NCBI GenBank assembly: GCA_937927945.1
Contig: CALEYW010000086.1
Coordinates: 1-64,000, forward strand
Origin: an uncultured candidate division WPS-2 bacterium
GTDB taxonomy: Bacteria; Vulcanimicrobiota; Vulcanimicrobiia; Vulcanimicrobiales; Vulcanimicrobiaceae
Reading direction: 5' to 3'
DNA: 64,000 bases
Shown: in pieces, positions 50,145 to 59,511 of the stretch
How the letters are laid out: every line of letters begins with the position of its first letter
Numbering within the stretch: the stretch's first letter is position 1
The notes under the pieces: generated by a model
What the model saw: the letters and a program-made list of their open reading frames with translations, nothing else
Database searches by the model: none
What the model was told of the DNA's origin: nothing
Translations under genes and position numbers: made by a program

Positions 50145-50953
50145 TAGCGGCCGAGGATACGTTGTTCGCCGCCGATCGCGGCGAGCGCGGATGCGAGGCG
50201 AGCGTCGTCGACGTTGGCGAGCTCGACGAAGAAGCGGTAGCGGAACGGGACCCGCCGGTCCGGCCGTGCGATGAGGAAGCGCAAGTCGATGCTGCGGTCG
50301 GCGAAGGCGCTCAGCGCGTCGCGCAGCGAGCCCGGCCGGTCTTGCACGGCGATTCCGACGCACGCGCGGTCGCCCGTCGCGCCGGCCGTCGCCGCGTTCG
50401 TCTGCGCCGCAGCGTCGCGCGCGACGAGGAAGAAGCGCGTGTAGTTTTCGGGTTCGTCTTGGATTCCGCGCGCGAGGATCGTTCCGCCGTAGATCTCCGC
50501 GGCCAGCGCCGGGCCGACCGCGGCGATCGACGGGTCGGCCAGCGCGACGATCTCGCGCACCGCGCCCGCGGTATCGGTTGCGGTCGAGCGCGTCCAGCCG
50601 CGCGCTTCGGCATACTTGTGAACCTGCTCGAGCGCGACCGGATGCGAGCGGATCTGCCGAATTGCCGCCGCGTCGGCGCCCGGCGCGCCGACCAGGCACA
50701 TCTCGACCGCAAGCGTCGTCTCGCCGCAGATGCCCAGCGCCGGACGCTCCCACAGCAGCTCGTAGTTGCGCGGCACCGGTCCGGCGATCGCGTTCTCCAC
50801 CGGGAGCACGCCGTAGTCGGTCTCGCCCGCGTCGAGGGCCTGCACGACGGCGTCGAACGACGGATACCCGCGCGTCGTCGCGCCCGGCACGAGCTCGCGC
50901 GCCGCGACGTCACTGAACGCGCCTTCGTGGCCTTGGTACGCGACCGTCGGCAT
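50141..50953 (-). CDS. pheA: Prephenate dehydratase
   Basis: 270 residues from ATG. It converts prephenate to phenylpyruvate in phenylalanine synthesis. The catalytic part shows VAYQGHEGAFSDVAA, GVLPVENAIAGPVP, and NYTRFFLVARD with the TRF triad. An ACT domain for phenylalanine binding follows, but its usual ESRP motif reads IARP (DLRFLIARPDRRVP). There is no chorismate mutase domain. It is the last gene of the TPR-dppA-pheA operon, starting directly after the dppA stop. Confidence 0.9.
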   Translation of the reverse strand: MPTVAYQGHEGAFSDVAARELVPGATTRGYPSFDAVVQALDAGETDYGVLPVENAIAGPVPRNYELLWERPALGICGETTLAVEMCLVGAPGADAAAIRQIRSHPVALEQVHKYAEARGWTRSTATDTAGAVREIVALADPSIAAVGPALAAEIYGGTILARGIQDEPENYTRFFLVARDAAAQTNAATAGATGDRACVGIAVQDRPGSLRDALSAFADRSIDLRFLIARPDRRVPFRYRFFVELANVDDARLASALAAIGGEQRILGRY

Positions 50954-51811
50954 CTACACGTGCGCGTTCGCGGCGGCGCCGAGCCGAAACGCCGCGATGT
51001 ACGCTTTGAACACCACGCGGTAATTGTCGTGGACGAAACGCACGGTGCGGCCGCCGATCCGCTCGAATCCCGGCATCATCTCGACGAAGTCGGCGTTGTG
51101 CGTCCACATCAGGTCCAACTCGAGTTTGATCGGCGGCTCGAAGACGAACGGCTTGGCCTCGGCGATGCGCCCGATCGCCTCCTTCGCGCCGGCTCGGATC
51201 AGTTCGCGCGCGCGGGCCGGCGAGACGGAGTTTGTGGCGTAGCGGCCGATCGAATCTTTCACCACGACGCCGGTGATCCACGGCATCACCGCCTGCTGCT
51301 CTTCGATGCAGGCTCGGTCGCCGGTCACCAGGACGACCGGGACGCCGGCGAGGCCGAGCACCGCGGCGTTGAGCGTCGCCTCGCTGCAGCGAATTCCGTT
51401 GACGCGCGTATCGCGCAACGTTTCGCTCGTGTAGGTGTGGTCGAGCGCCGCGTCCTGGGTGCCGCACGCGCCGTGGTAGCCGGTGAAGAACGCCGCGTCG
51501 AACGAACCGTCGATGCCCTCGGCCATCGAGAACGGCTTGCGGTTTCCGGAGATCATACGCACGTCTTCGGGGAGTTCGTCCCACAGGATGTTGCGCATCG
51601 ACGAATGCGAGTCGTTGATCAGGACGTCGCCGGCACCGCCCTCGCGTGCCCCGTCGATCGCCGCGCGTACTTCCTGCGACATCAGGCGCCGGTAGTACGG
51701 ATACTCCGTGGTGTTGCTCGGATCGCACTGGGTCCAGGCGCAGACTGCGGCGGTCCCTTCCATGTCGCACGAGATGTAGAGCCGAGGTGCTGCCGTCATC
51801 GAAGCGTTCAT
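50954..51811 (-). CDS. M55 family D-aminopeptidase (DppA-like)
   Basis: 285 residues from ATG 51811, overlapping the stop of the TPR gene. The N-terminal metal site reads YISCDMEGTAAVC, followed by NDSHSSMRNI and FTGYHGACGT with its histidine, then VSPARARELIRAGA. M55 enzymes form a self-compartmentalising decamer and cleave D-amino-acid peptides, for instance from the cell wall. It lacks a signal peptide. Confidence 0.88.
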   Translation of the reverse strand: MNASMTAAPRLYISCDMEGTAAVCAWTQCDPSNTTEYPYYRRLMSQEVRAAIDGAREGGAGDVLINDSHSSMRNILWDELPEDVRMISGNRKPFSMAEGIDGSFDAAFFTGYHGACGTQDAALDHTYTSETLRDTRVNGIRCSEATLNAAVLGLAGVPVVLVTGDRACIEEQQAVMPWITGVVVKDSIGRYATNSVSPARARELIRAGAKEAIGRIAEAKPFVFEPPIKLELDLMWTHNADFVEMMPGFERIGGRTVRFVHDNYRVVFKAYIAAFRLGAAANAHV

Positions 51812-52521
51812 CAACCGCCGAGTTGTTGGAGTGCGGCGCGGGCATCCGCGGCGCGAGGGTCGTTGGGTCCGACGAGCTTGAGGTAGTGGTTGAACGCCGT
51901 GGTCGCGTCGCTGCGCCGGCCGACTGCCTGCAAGACCACGCCGCGATTGAACACGGCGGTCGGGAAATCGGGCCGCTCTTTGAGCACGCGGTCGAGGTTC
52001 GCGAGCGCTTCCAAGTCGTGGCCGGTTTGGTGCAGCGCGACCGCGTCGTCGGTGCGCACGTCGGGATTGGTCGGGTCGAGCGCGAGAGCGCGGCGGTAGT
52101 ACGCGTCCGCCTTGTCGAACTTCTGCGCGTCGAACTCCATGTTGGCCAGGGCGACGAGCGCGGCGACGTCCTTGGGGTTGCGTGCGAGGCGCGCTCGCAA
52201 TTCGGTGATGGCGTGCATCACCGGAGCGGGCGGGCCGCCGGGCGTGCCGCCGCCGACCTGCTGGCCGGGCAGCGCGTTGCCGGAGTTCGCGACCGGTCCG
52301 GTCCCGGTCTGCGGCACGGTGAAAGTTCCCGGCGGGTCGGTCGCGATCGGCGCCGGCGTGGCGCGGATGTTCGCGTCCCCTTGCTGCGCGACAGCTCCGC
52401 TCGGTCCGAAGGCCGAGCCGGTCGTGCCGAAGCCGATCCTCAGGAAATAGCCGGTCACGCCGAGGAACAGCAGCGCGAACACGGCGAGGATCGGAATCGC
52501 GATACGTCCAGGCAAGCCCAC
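51811..52521 (-). CDS. Membrane-anchored tetratricopeptide-repeat protein
   Basis: 236 residues from GTG 52521 (AGAGGG just upstream; GTG 52542 is the alternative). One membrane helix at about 5-26 (IAIPILAVFALLFLGVTGYFL) is followed by a Gly/Pro/Thr-rich linker of about 65 residues, then three TPR units: DVAALVALANMEFDAQKFDK, DVRTDDAVALHQTGHDLEAL, FPTAVFNRGVVLQAVGRRSDA. It acts as a protein-binding scaffold outside the cytoplasm. First gene of the operon with dppA and pheA. Confidence 0.8.
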   Translation of the reverse strand: MGLPGRIAIPILAVFALLFLGVTGYFLRIGFGTTGSAFGPSGAVAQQGDANIRATPAPIATDPPGTFTVPQTGTGPVANSGNALPGQQVGGGTPGGPPAPVMHAITELRARLARNPKDVAALVALANMEFDAQKFDKADAYYRRALALDPTNPDVRTDDAVALHQTGHDLEALANLDRVLKERPDFPTAVFNRGVVLQAVGRRSDATTAFNHYLKLVGPNDPRAADARAALQQLGG

Positions 52522-52547
52522 GGAGCCCTCTTGGCGAAGCACGTCAC

Positions 52548-53072
52548 ATGGTCCCCGGTCTGCCGGACGTCGCCGAGCTGCAGCTCCTCTTCGCGCAATA
52601 CAACTTCATGTATTTCAACGGCGAGATTCCGACGTACCGGATCGCCTACAACGCGCGCTTCTCGAACAGCGCAGGACGCATCACGTACAAACCCAAGCCG
52701 GTCATCGAACTCTCGCCCAAGCATCTCAAAGGGCAACTCCAGGAGCTGCGCGACACGCTGCTGCACGAGATGATTCACGCGTGGCTGCACGCGCGCGGCG
52801 AGAATCCGGGCCACACGCCGCGCTTCAAGGCGAAGATGAAGGAGCTGGGCTTGCGCTCCATCTACCACGACCTCGGTCGCGCCGCCCCGCTCAAAGAGTC
52901 GACGAAGCGCTACATCCTGCGCTGCGAAACGTGCACGATGGAAGTCTTGCGCAAGCGCAAGCCGTCGGAGAACCTGGTGTGCGCGCGCTGCCGCAAACCC
53001 CTCACGGCGTTCGAAGTCGTTGAGATGCGGTCCGTCGAGCTCGGCCGAGCGGCTTCGCGTCGTCCTCGTTAG
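52548..53072 (+). CDS. SprT-like zinc metalloprotease domain protein
   Basis: 174 residues from ATG. The SprT fold starts at LQLLFAQYNFMYFNGEIPTYRI, with the catalytic HEMIHAW and the third ligand in GHTPRFKAKMKELG. A C-terminal zinc ribbon with CETC and CARCRK follows. Relatives (SprT, Spartan) act on DNA-bound or cross-linked proteins, though many bacterial members are uncharacterised. It is divergent from the TPR gene with about 26 bases between. Confidence 0.85.
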   Translation: MVPGLPDVAELQLLFAQYNFMYFNGEIPTYRIAYNARFSNSAGRITYKPKPVIELSPKHLKGQLQELRDTLLHEMIHAWLHARGENPGHTPRFKAKMKELGLRSIYHDLGRAAPLKESTKRYILRCETCTMEVLRKRKPSENLVCARCRKPLTAFEVVEMRSVELGRAASRRPR

Positions 53073-53241
53073 CGGCCCCCGCGGCGGCGGACCGACGTCG
53101 TCGTCCTCGTCGGAGGGACTTGCCAGGCGCTCGACGTCCCGGCAGCCATCGCTCCTGGCGATGCGGAACTACGCCTACCGTCCCAGCCGACCGCAAGGCC
53201 CTTCGATGATGAAACGCACCGACTGACGCGATGGCGAAGCC

Positions 53242-54132
53242 GTGAGGCGCTCCGAGGCGCTCGCCGGGATCGCGCTGACGCCGCTTGCCGCGTTGGCGGC
53301 TTGTGCTCAGACCCTCAGCGGCGTCGTCGCGACAAAGGGCTCGCCGCTTCGTCCGACGGCGTTCGGTTGCCAAGTCTATCCGTCTGATGACCTCGGGCAA
53401 GTCATCCCGCTTCTTGCGGCGTGCGGAAGCAAACTGCTTCGCATCACGGCGAACAACGACAACTTTCCGTACTTCGACACGCTCTTCGCCGCGGCAGCCC
53501 AGCACGGCATGCGGGTGGTCGTCATCTCGCAATATGCTGCCCAACCCGTCGATCTCACCGCATATGCGGCAAACGCCGTGACGTTTCACGAGCGATATGC
53601 GACGTACGATCCGATCTGGGAGTTGTGGAACGAGCCGAACCTCGCGCAGTATTGGGGCGCGCCGCCCGACCGCGTCGCCTACGCCAAGCTGGCGATCGCC
53701 ACGGCGACGGCGTTGCGCAACGCGGGCGCGCGCGAAATCCTTTCCGGCGGGACGAGCGGCGTCGATGTGAATTGGCTCTACGATTTGCGAATTCACGGCG
53801 TCTTTGACGCCGTTACTGGTTGCGCGGTCCACAGCTACCAGAAGCCGGCGAAGGCCTTGAACGAATATCTTCAGGCCGTCAGCTTGATGCCGCCGGGCAT
53901 CGCGATCTACACCACCGAAGCATGCGTCGTTACTTCCAGCGGCCAGCCCTCGTTCTTCCGGGATATGTGGAACGTGCATCGCTACCTGGGTTTGCCGGCG
54001 CTGGTGTGGTGCGAGTTCCGCGACGGCACAGCGGGGCCGAATCCTCCGTACACGGACCCGATGGGGCTCGTCACGGCGGACTACGTCCTCAAAGACGTCT
54101 ACTACACCGCGCAAGCGCTCATCAACACCTAG
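53242..54132 (+). CDS. Clan GH-A glycoside hydrolase-like exported protein
   Basis: 296 residues from GTG. The N-terminus MRRSEALAGIALTPLAALAAC has a twin-arginine pair and a lipobox cysteine. The acid/base motif IWELWNEPN (E131) and a nucleophile candidate in IYTTEACVV (E226) match the GH5/GH39 TIM-barrel pattern, and the predicted strands FGCQVYP and LRITANND fit. It is therefore a cellulase- or xylosidase-like enzyme of unknown sugar. Its GC looks slightly lower than that of its neighbours. Its stop overlaps that of the convergent transporter gene. Confidence 0.78.
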   Translation: MRRSEALAGIALTPLAALAACAQTLSGVVATKGSPLRPTAFGCQVYPSDDLGQVIPLLAACGSKLLRITANNDNFPYFDTLFAAAAQHGMRVVVISQYAAQPVDLTAYAANAVTFHERYATYDPIWELWNEPNLAQYWGAPPDRVAYAKLAIATATALRNAGAREILSGGTSGVDVNWLYDLRIHGVFDAVTGCAVHSYQKPAKALNEYLQAVSLMPPGIAIYTTEACVVTSSGQPSFFRDMWNVHRYLGLPALVWCEFRDGTAGPNPPYTDPMGLVTADYVLKDVYYTAQALINT

Positions 54133-54905
54133 CGAGACCAGATCGGAAGGTGGCGCAGCGCGAGGCTGCAGGCCGCGCCGATCAGGCCGACCGCGAGCAT
54201 CGTGATGAGGGCCGGCGAGGAGACGCGTTTTGCGATGCTCGGTGCGACGCCCCCGCCCGCGATGCCGCCGAGAACGAGCGGCGTCGTGACCGCCCAGTCG
54301 ACGTCGCCGGCGAGCGCGTGCGCGGCGACGCCGATGGGCGCGGTCATCGTCACGACGAAGGCGGTCGTCGCGGCGACCACGTGCGGCGGCATGCGGGCCG
54401 CGATCAGCAGCAGCGGGACCATGACGAACCCCCCGCCGATCCCGAACGCCGAGGAGAAGAAGCCCATCGCCAGGCCGCCGGCGACGCCGACCCGCCAGTC
54501 GTGCGCGAAACTGCGTTCTCCCTCGGTGAGGCTCTCGATTCCCCGCCGCCGAATGACGAGGATCGCGATCGTGACCTGCATCGTCCCGTAGGCGATGTCG
54601 AAGCCGGCCGGGGTGAAGTGCCGCACGGCCAGCACGCCGAGGATCGACGCCGGCACCGCGGCCAGCGTGAACGGCAGCGCGAGCGGAAAGTCGATCCTCT
54701 TGTGACGCCAGAAACCGACGGTGGAACTCGCCGTGTTCGCGAGCACGAACACGAGCGACGTGCCGGCGACTTCGGCGGGCGGAATGCCGAATGCGAGCCG
54801 CAGGACGGGGATCACGACGAAGCCGCCGCCGAGTCCGACCAGCGAGCCGAAAACGCTGGCTGCCGCTCCGATCAAGAACAGCCCGAGCGCGCCGAGCGGC
54901 GTCAC
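54129..54905 (-). CDS. TSUP family (TauE/SafE) membrane permease
   Basis: 258 residues, seven to eight hydrophobic helices. The two conserved repeats are seen as GSLVGLGGGFVVIPVLRLAFGIPPAEVAGTSL near the start and FGIGGGFVMVPLLLIAARMPPHVVAATTAFV in the second half. It should carry sulfur-containing anions or organic acids, with specificity not predictable. It is 12 bases downstream of the adenylate cyclase gene. Confidence 0.86.
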   Translation of the reverse strand: MTPLGALGLFLIGAAASVFGSLVGLGGGFVVIPVLRLAFGIPPAEVAGTSLVFVLANTASSTVGFWRHKRIDFPLALPFTLAAVPASILGVLAVRHFTPAGFDIAYGTMQVTIAILVIRRRGIESLTEGERSFAHDWRVGVAGGLAMGFFSSAFGIGGGFVMVPLLLIAARMPPHVVAATTAFVVTMTAPIGVAAHALAGDVDWAVTTPLVLGGIAGGGVAPSIAKRVSSPALITMLAVGLIGAACSLALRHLPIWSR

Positions 54906-54917
54906 CTGCTGTGCACG

Positions 54918-56891
54918 TCAGCGATCCGCCGCGACGGCCGCTTGCGGGAAATTCGCGGGGTCGAGCAGCGTCGACGTGTTCGTGTGACCGGGCTCGAGCA
55001 GGCCGACGATCTCGAAGTTGCGCAGCGGCAGGGCCTTGCCTTTCACGAACACCGGCGTGAGTTCGTTGACGATGAAGCGATTTTTCACTTCCTCGTACGT
55101 CGACGCGCTGATGATGGTCTGGCCGCCCTTCGCGACGTTGTACAGGCGCGCGGCGGTGTTGACGTTGTCGCCGATGACCGTGTAGTTCAGCCGGTCGGCC
55201 GAGCCGAGGTTGCCCATGACGACCTCGCCCGTGTTCAAACCCATCCCGACGGTGAAGATCGGCCGGCCTTGCGTGGCCCACTCGGTCATCATCGTCAGAA
55301 TCTTTTGCTGCTGCTCCCAGGCGGAGCGCACGGCGTTGTACGCGTCGTCGGGTTGGGGATTCGGCGCCGAGAACACGGCCATCAAGCAGTCGCCGATGAA
55401 CTTGTCGACGAACCCGCCGTACTGGAACACGATCCGGCACATCTCTTCGAAGTACTCGTTGAGCGCGCCGTAGATCTCCTCAGGCGACATCTTCTCCGAC
55501 ATCGCGGTGAAGCCGCGGATGTCGGAATAGAAGATCGTGACCTTCACCCGCTTGCCCGAGAGGTCCAGCGCCTTGAGCGGGTCGTCATGCGCGAGCATGT
55601 GCTCCACGATCGCGGGCGAGACGTGTTTGCCGAACATCTCGGTGATCACTCGCTTGTCCGCGCCCTCAGTCACCATTCGGTACAGCGCGACGAAGAGCGC
55701 TGCCAGCGCGATCGAAGCGTCGACGTGAACGAGGTTGATCCAATGCAGCGTCAACCCGTAGGCGAGCACGGCGAAGATCGAGTAGGCGACGACGACGCCG
55801 GCGCCGAGCACGATCCCGACGATCGGGCGCAACTGCGTCACGAGAAAGCCGACCAGTAGCGGGAACACGACGATCAGCGCGAGGTCCAGCGCCGGCGGAA
55901 CGCGCCGGATGAACGTCGAGCGCAGCAGCTGGTCCATCAGCCGGAGGTTGGTGAACACTCCGGGGTACCGGCCGTTCGGGGTGACGACGAAGTCGCCCAG
56001 CGCCTGCGCGGTCGTTCCGATGACGATGACGTTGCCGCCCGCAAAAGCCCGCAAGTCCTCAGCGCTCATCGTGAGCGCCGTGACGGCCGGGATCGCCTGG
56101 AAGAAGGGGACCGTCAGGCTCGACGACCCGAACCGGGCGCCGTTCTCGCTGCTGATCTCCGTGTTCTCGTGCACCTCGAACGGCAGCATGAGAAACTTGC
56201 TCTCGCCGTCGAGCGGCACGTCGGTCCGGCCGAGGCTTGCGTGCCAGTCATCGCGCGCGCGGATCGGCTGCCCGGTGTGTCCCTCGATCGTTTTCGCGGC
56301 GAGCGACTCGTACGGTCCGTCGACCAGCGGCTGCCCGACCGTCCAGCCCCCGGGCGTGTCGACGGTGGTGAAGCCGATCGCGGCGTTGTCGCGCACCGCC
56401 GGGATCGGCAATTCCGCGTACACGTGGGCGCCCGGCGTCGTGATGCTGAACCCGTCGACCGCGCGCTGCAGCTTGAGCCCTGCGGCGAACGCGCGATCCT
56501 GGGCCGGCGCCGACGGATCGGGAAACGTGACGTCGAACGCGACGACGCTCGCGCCTGCCTGGTGAAGGCGCGCGAGCAGCGTCCCGTAGACGGAACGCGG
56601 CCACGGCCATGCGCCGAGCCCGCCGTCCGCGGCGTCCTGCAACGAGACTTCGTCGATCGCGATGAGGCGCAGGTGCTCGTTCTCGCTATCGTAGTTCGGA
56701 AAGCGGACGAGCGTGCCCAGCGGGCCGTCGCGCAGCCAGAACATCGTGTCGTTGATGACGACGAAGTCGGCGAGCCGGTTGAGGGTCGCGAACTGCTCTT
56801 TCGGCAGGAGATAACAGACGACGCCGACGAGCGCCGCGAGGCCTGAGAGAACCATCGCGACGCCGAGGATACGGAGCCGTCGGATGCGCAT
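54918..56891 (-). CDS. CHASE2-domain adenylate/guanylate cyclase
   Basis: 657 residues from ATG. N-terminal membrane helix, then a CHASE2 extracytoplasmic sensor (residues of about 40-330: LRLIAIDEVSLQDA, GASVVAFDVTFPDPS, VIVIGTTAQALGDFV), three membrane helices to about 430, and a class III cyclase domain: KVTIFYSDIRGFTAMSEKM with the metal aspartate, KFIGDCLMAVFSAP with the lysine pointing to ATP as substrate, and DRLNYTVIGDNVNTAARL. It makes cyclic AMP in response to an outside signal. It lies 12 bases downstream of efp on the same strand. Confidence 0.9.
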   Translation of the reverse strand: MRIRRLRILGVAMVLSGLAALVGVVCYLLPKEQFATLNRLADFVVINDTMFWLRDGPLGTLVRFPNYDSENEHLRLIAIDEVSLQDAADGGLGAWPWPRSVYGTLLARLHQAGASVVAFDVTFPDPSAPAQDRAFAAGLKLQRAVDGFSITTPGAHVYAELPIPAVRDNAAIGFTTVDTPGGWTVGQPLVDGPYESLAAKTIEGHTGQPIRARDDWHASLGRTDVPLDGESKFLMLPFEVHENTEISSENGARFGSSSLTVPFFQAIPAVTALTMSAEDLRAFAGGNVIVIGTTAQALGDFVVTPNGRYPGVFTNLRLMDQLLRSTFIRRVPPALDLALIVVFPLLVGFLVTQLRPIVGIVLGAGVVVAYSIFAVLAYGLTLHWINLVHVDASIALAALFVALYRMVTEGADKRVITEMFGKHVSPAIVEHMLAHDDPLKALDLSGKRVKVTIFYSDIRGFTAMSEKMSPEEIYGALNEYFEEMCRIVFQYGGFVDKFIGDCLMAVFSAPNPQPDDAYNAVRSAWEQQQKILTMMTEWATQGRPIFTVGMGLNTGEVVMGNLGSADRLNYTVIGDNVNTAARLYNVAKGGQTIISASTYEEVKNRFIVNELTPVFVKGKALPLRNFEIVGLLEPGHTNTSTLLDPANFPQAAVAADR

Positions 56892-56903
56892 TGCGCGGGG
56901 CGA

Positions 56904-57467
56904 TTAGCTCTGGACGCGCCCGATGTAACGGCGATCGCGCGTGTCGATGCGGATCACGTCGCCCGGGTTCACGAAAAGCGGAACGTTGACCGTGGCGCCG
57001 GTCTCCAGCTTTGCCGGTTTGGTCGTCCCTTGCGCCGTGTCGCCCTTGAAGCCGGGATCGGTCTCTTCCACCTTCAGCTCGACGTGCGCCGGGAGGTCGG
57101 CGCCGATCGGCACACCGTCGTGGAACTGCACGTCGATCTTCATGCCGTCGCTCAGAAAGTCGGCGGGATCACCGATCAGGTCTTTCTGCAGGGTGAAGTT
57201 CTCGTACGACTCGGTGTCCATGAAATGGTAGCCGTCGGCGTCGTTGTAGAGCATCTGCATCGCGCGGTTGTCGACCGTCGCGCGTTCCAGCTTTTCACCG
57301 GCGCGGAACGTCCGCTCGACGGTGGCGCCGGTCTTGACGTTCTTGAGACGCGTGCGAACGAAGGCCGAGCCCTTACCGGGCTTGACGTGCAGAAACTCGA
57401 TGACGGTCCATAACTGGCCCTCGATGACGATCGTGACGCCGTTACGGAAATCGTTGGATGAAATCAT
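56904..57467 (-). CDS. efp: Elongation factor P
   Basis: 187 residues, a full-length EF-P with three beta-barrel domains. The loop that carries the modified residue reads KPGKGSAFVRTRLKN, so the lysine (about position 32) is present. The end DTRDRRYIGRVQS is normal. It rescues ribosomes stalled at polyproline, relevant here since many exported proteins in the window carry proline-rich linkers. It lies between plsY and the cyclase on the same strand. Confidence 0.95.
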   Translation of the reverse strand: MISSNDFRNGVTIVIEGQLWTVIEFLHVKPGKGSAFVRTRLKNVKTGATVERTFRAGEKLERATVDNRAMQMLYNDADGYHFMDTESYENFTLQKDLIGDPADFLSDGMKIDVQFHDGVPIGADLPAHVELKVEETDPGFKGDTAQGTTKPAKLETGATVNVPLFVNPGDVIRIDTRDRRYIGRVQS

Positions 57468-57506
57468 GAAGGTTCGAGATGTGCTCCAGGAAGAGACGCG
57501 CCGCGC

Positions 57507-58115
57507 CTAGGTGCGCTTCGCTTTCAGCAGGGAAAGCCGGTTTTCCGTCCCGCGCCGCAGCCGCTCGACGTTCTCGCGATGGCGGATGACGATGAGGATC
57601 GCGGAGAGGATGCCGTAGGCGAGCCCGATCGGACCCAACCCGAACCACAGCACCGGCGCCATCGCGATCGACCCCAGCATCGAGCCGACCGAGGAGTAAC
57701 CCGTGGCGACGACGGCGGCGATCCAGACCACGACGAACGCCAGTCCGGCCGGCCACCACAGCGCGAAGAGCGCGCCGAACGCGGTTGCGACCCCCTTTCC
57801 GCCCTTGAAGCCGAGGAACGGCGACCAGCAGTGGCCGACGACGGCGGCGAGTGCCGCGGCCGATGCGGCGAGCGGGCCGCCGAGCGCGCCGGCCGCAAGC
57901 GCCGGTGCGAAGCCCTTGAGCGCGTCGAGCGCGAGCACGAGCGCCGCGCCACGTCGCCCGAGCGTGCGCAGCGCGTTCGCCGCACCGATGTTGCCGCTGC
58001 CGGCCGCGCGGATGTCGGTACCGTAGAACGCGCGCGAGACGAAAACGCCGAACGGCACCGAGCCGACCGCGAACCCCACGATGACCGAGATTGCGACCGC
58101 GAGCGGTTCGCTCAC
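57507..58115 (-). CDS. plsY: Glycerol-3-phosphate acyltransferase PlsY
   Basis: 202 residues, five membrane helices. The acyl-phosphate sites are visible: GSVPFGVFVSRAFYGTDIRAAGSGNIGAANALR (motif 1), VGHCWSPFLGFKGGKGVAT (motif 2) and VIRHRENVERLRRGTE (motif 3). It makes lysophosphatidate from acyl phosphate in phospholipid synthesis. Its start overlaps the der stop by 4 bases. Confidence 0.93.
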   Translation of the reverse strand: MSEPLAVAISVIVGFAVGSVPFGVFVSRAFYGTDIRAAGSGNIGAANALRTLGRRGAALVLALDALKGFAPALAAGALGGPLAASAAALAAVVGHCWSPFLGFKGGKGVATAFGALFALWWPAGLAFVVVWIAAVVATGYSSVGSMLGSIAMAPVLWFGLGPIGLAYGILSAILIVIRHRENVERLRRGTENRLSLLKAKRT

Positions 58116-59488
58116 TCTTTGCCCTCGTGACGGCCGGACCGTTCGCGAAACTCGAACGTCAACGGAACGCCTTCGAAGTCGAACTCCGCGCGCAGGGTGT
58201 TTTCGATGAACCGTTTGTACGACGCCGGGACCAGATCCGGATCGTTGACGTGAAACACGAAGAGCGGCGGATGCGTCTGCGGCTGCGAGCAGAACAGCAT
58301 CTTGAGCGGCTTGCCGGATTGGATCGGCGGCGGATGCGCGACGACCGCGTCGCGGACGACCGCGTTGAGCTTCGCCGTCGGGATGCGGCGGTCGAGGTTC
58401 TCCGCCACGCGCTCGACGATGGGCATGAGACTCTGCAGCCGCCGTTTCGTCAGCGCCGAGAGGAACGTCACCGGTGCGAACGATGCGAACGTCAGCTGCG
58501 CGTGGATCTCCGCGGCGAGGTCGTTCTGACTGTACTCGCCCAGTTCGCGCACGAGGTCGTACTTGTTGCCGACGATGATCAGCGCCTTACGCTCTTCGAG
58601 CGCGATCCCGGCCAGCCGCCGATCCTGATTGGTCGGGCCTTTGAGCGCGTCGATCAGCAGCACCGCGACGTCGCAGCGCGCGATCGCTTTGAGCGAGCGC
58701 AGCGACGAGTAGTATTCGATCGAGCCGTGATGATTCGCTTTCTTGCGCACGCCGGCGGTATCGATCAGGCGGAACGTGCGCTGCTTCCAGGTGAACAGCG
58801 TGTCGATCGCGTCGCGCGTCGTTCCCGGCACGTCCGAGACGATCGCGCGCTCCTCATCGAGCAGCGCGTTGAGCAGCGACGACTTGCCGACGTTGGGCTG
58901 ACCGATCAGCGCGATCGCGAGCTCCGGCGCTTCGAGCCGGTTCGGGTCGTCGGGCGGCAAGACGGCGACGATCGCGTCGAGCAAATCGCCCGTGCCCTCG
59001 CCGTGCATCGCCGAGACCGCGTGCGGTTCGCCGAAACCCAGGCCGCTGAACTCAGCGTGCACCGACGCGAGCGCTTTCGGTGATTCGACCTTGTTCGCGA
59101 CCAGCAGCACCGGCTTGCGCGTGCGGCGCAAGATTCCGGCGACGTCTTGATCGACCGGGAGCAGACCGTCGATCGCGTCGACGACGAACACGATCGCGTC
59201 GGCGTCGCGCGCGGCCGACTCGGCCTGCGCCTGCGTCCCCTGCGCGATCGGGTCGTGCGGATCGATCTCCGTTTCGATCCCACCGGTGTCGACCAGCGTG
59301 AAGGTGCGCCCATTCCATTCGGTGAGGGCGTACAAGCGGTCGCGCGTGACGCCGGGGGTGTCCTCGACGATCGCGAGGCGCTGCCCGACCAGGCGGTTGA
59401 ACAGGGCGCTCTTCCCCACGTTGGGGCGACCGACGACCGCGACGGTCGCCGGGCGCACGCGTAAAGAGGGAGCGAGGGCTTCGGACAT
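58112..59488 (-). CDS. der: Ribosome biogenesis GTPase Der
   Basis: 458 residues from ATG. It carries two GTPase domains in tandem (VAVVGRPNVGKSALFNRL and IALIGQPNVGKSSLLNAL), each with DTPGVT or VPGTTR switch regions and NKxD-type specificity sites (VANKVES, VGNKYD), followed by the KH-like domain ending in PLTFEFRERSGR. It is needed for 50S ribosome maturation. It heads the run der-plsY-efp-cyclase-TSUP and is divergent from the PEGA gene. Confidence 0.95.
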   Translation of the reverse strand: MSEALAPSLRVRPATVAVVGRPNVGKSALFNRLVGQRLAIVEDTPGVTRDRLYALTEWNGRTFTLVDTGGIETEIDPHDPIAQGTQAQAESAARDADAIVFVVDAIDGLLPVDQDVAGILRRTRKPVLLVANKVESPKALASVHAEFSGLGFGEPHAVSAMHGEGTGDLLDAIVAVLPPDDPNRLEAPELAIALIGQPNVGKSSLLNALLDEERAIVSDVPGTTRDAIDTLFTWKQRTFRLIDTAGVRKKANHHGSIEYYSSLRSLKAIARCDVAVLLIDALKGPTNQDRRLAGIALEERKALIIVGNKYDLVRELGEYSQNDLAAEIHAQLTFASFAPVTFLSALTKRRLQSLMPIVERVAENLDRRIPTAKLNAVVRDAVVAHPPPIQSGKPLKMLFCSQPQTHPPLFVFHVNDPDLVPASYKRFIENTLRAEFDFEGVPLTFEFRERSGRHEGKE

Positions 59489-59511
59489 GACCGTTCAAGG
59501 TTCCCAAAGAT

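Noticed and set aside
53073..53241. Short gene between the SprT-like and GH-A genes
   Set aside because: The open frame here has no start with a ribosome site, no motif, and begins inside the SprT-like gene; treated as a 169-base intergenic region.
53002..55859. Long frames on both strands around the GH-A, TSUP and cyclase genes
   Set aside because: Compositional shadows. The annotated genes carry intact catalytic motifs and end-to-end spacing; the alternatives do not.
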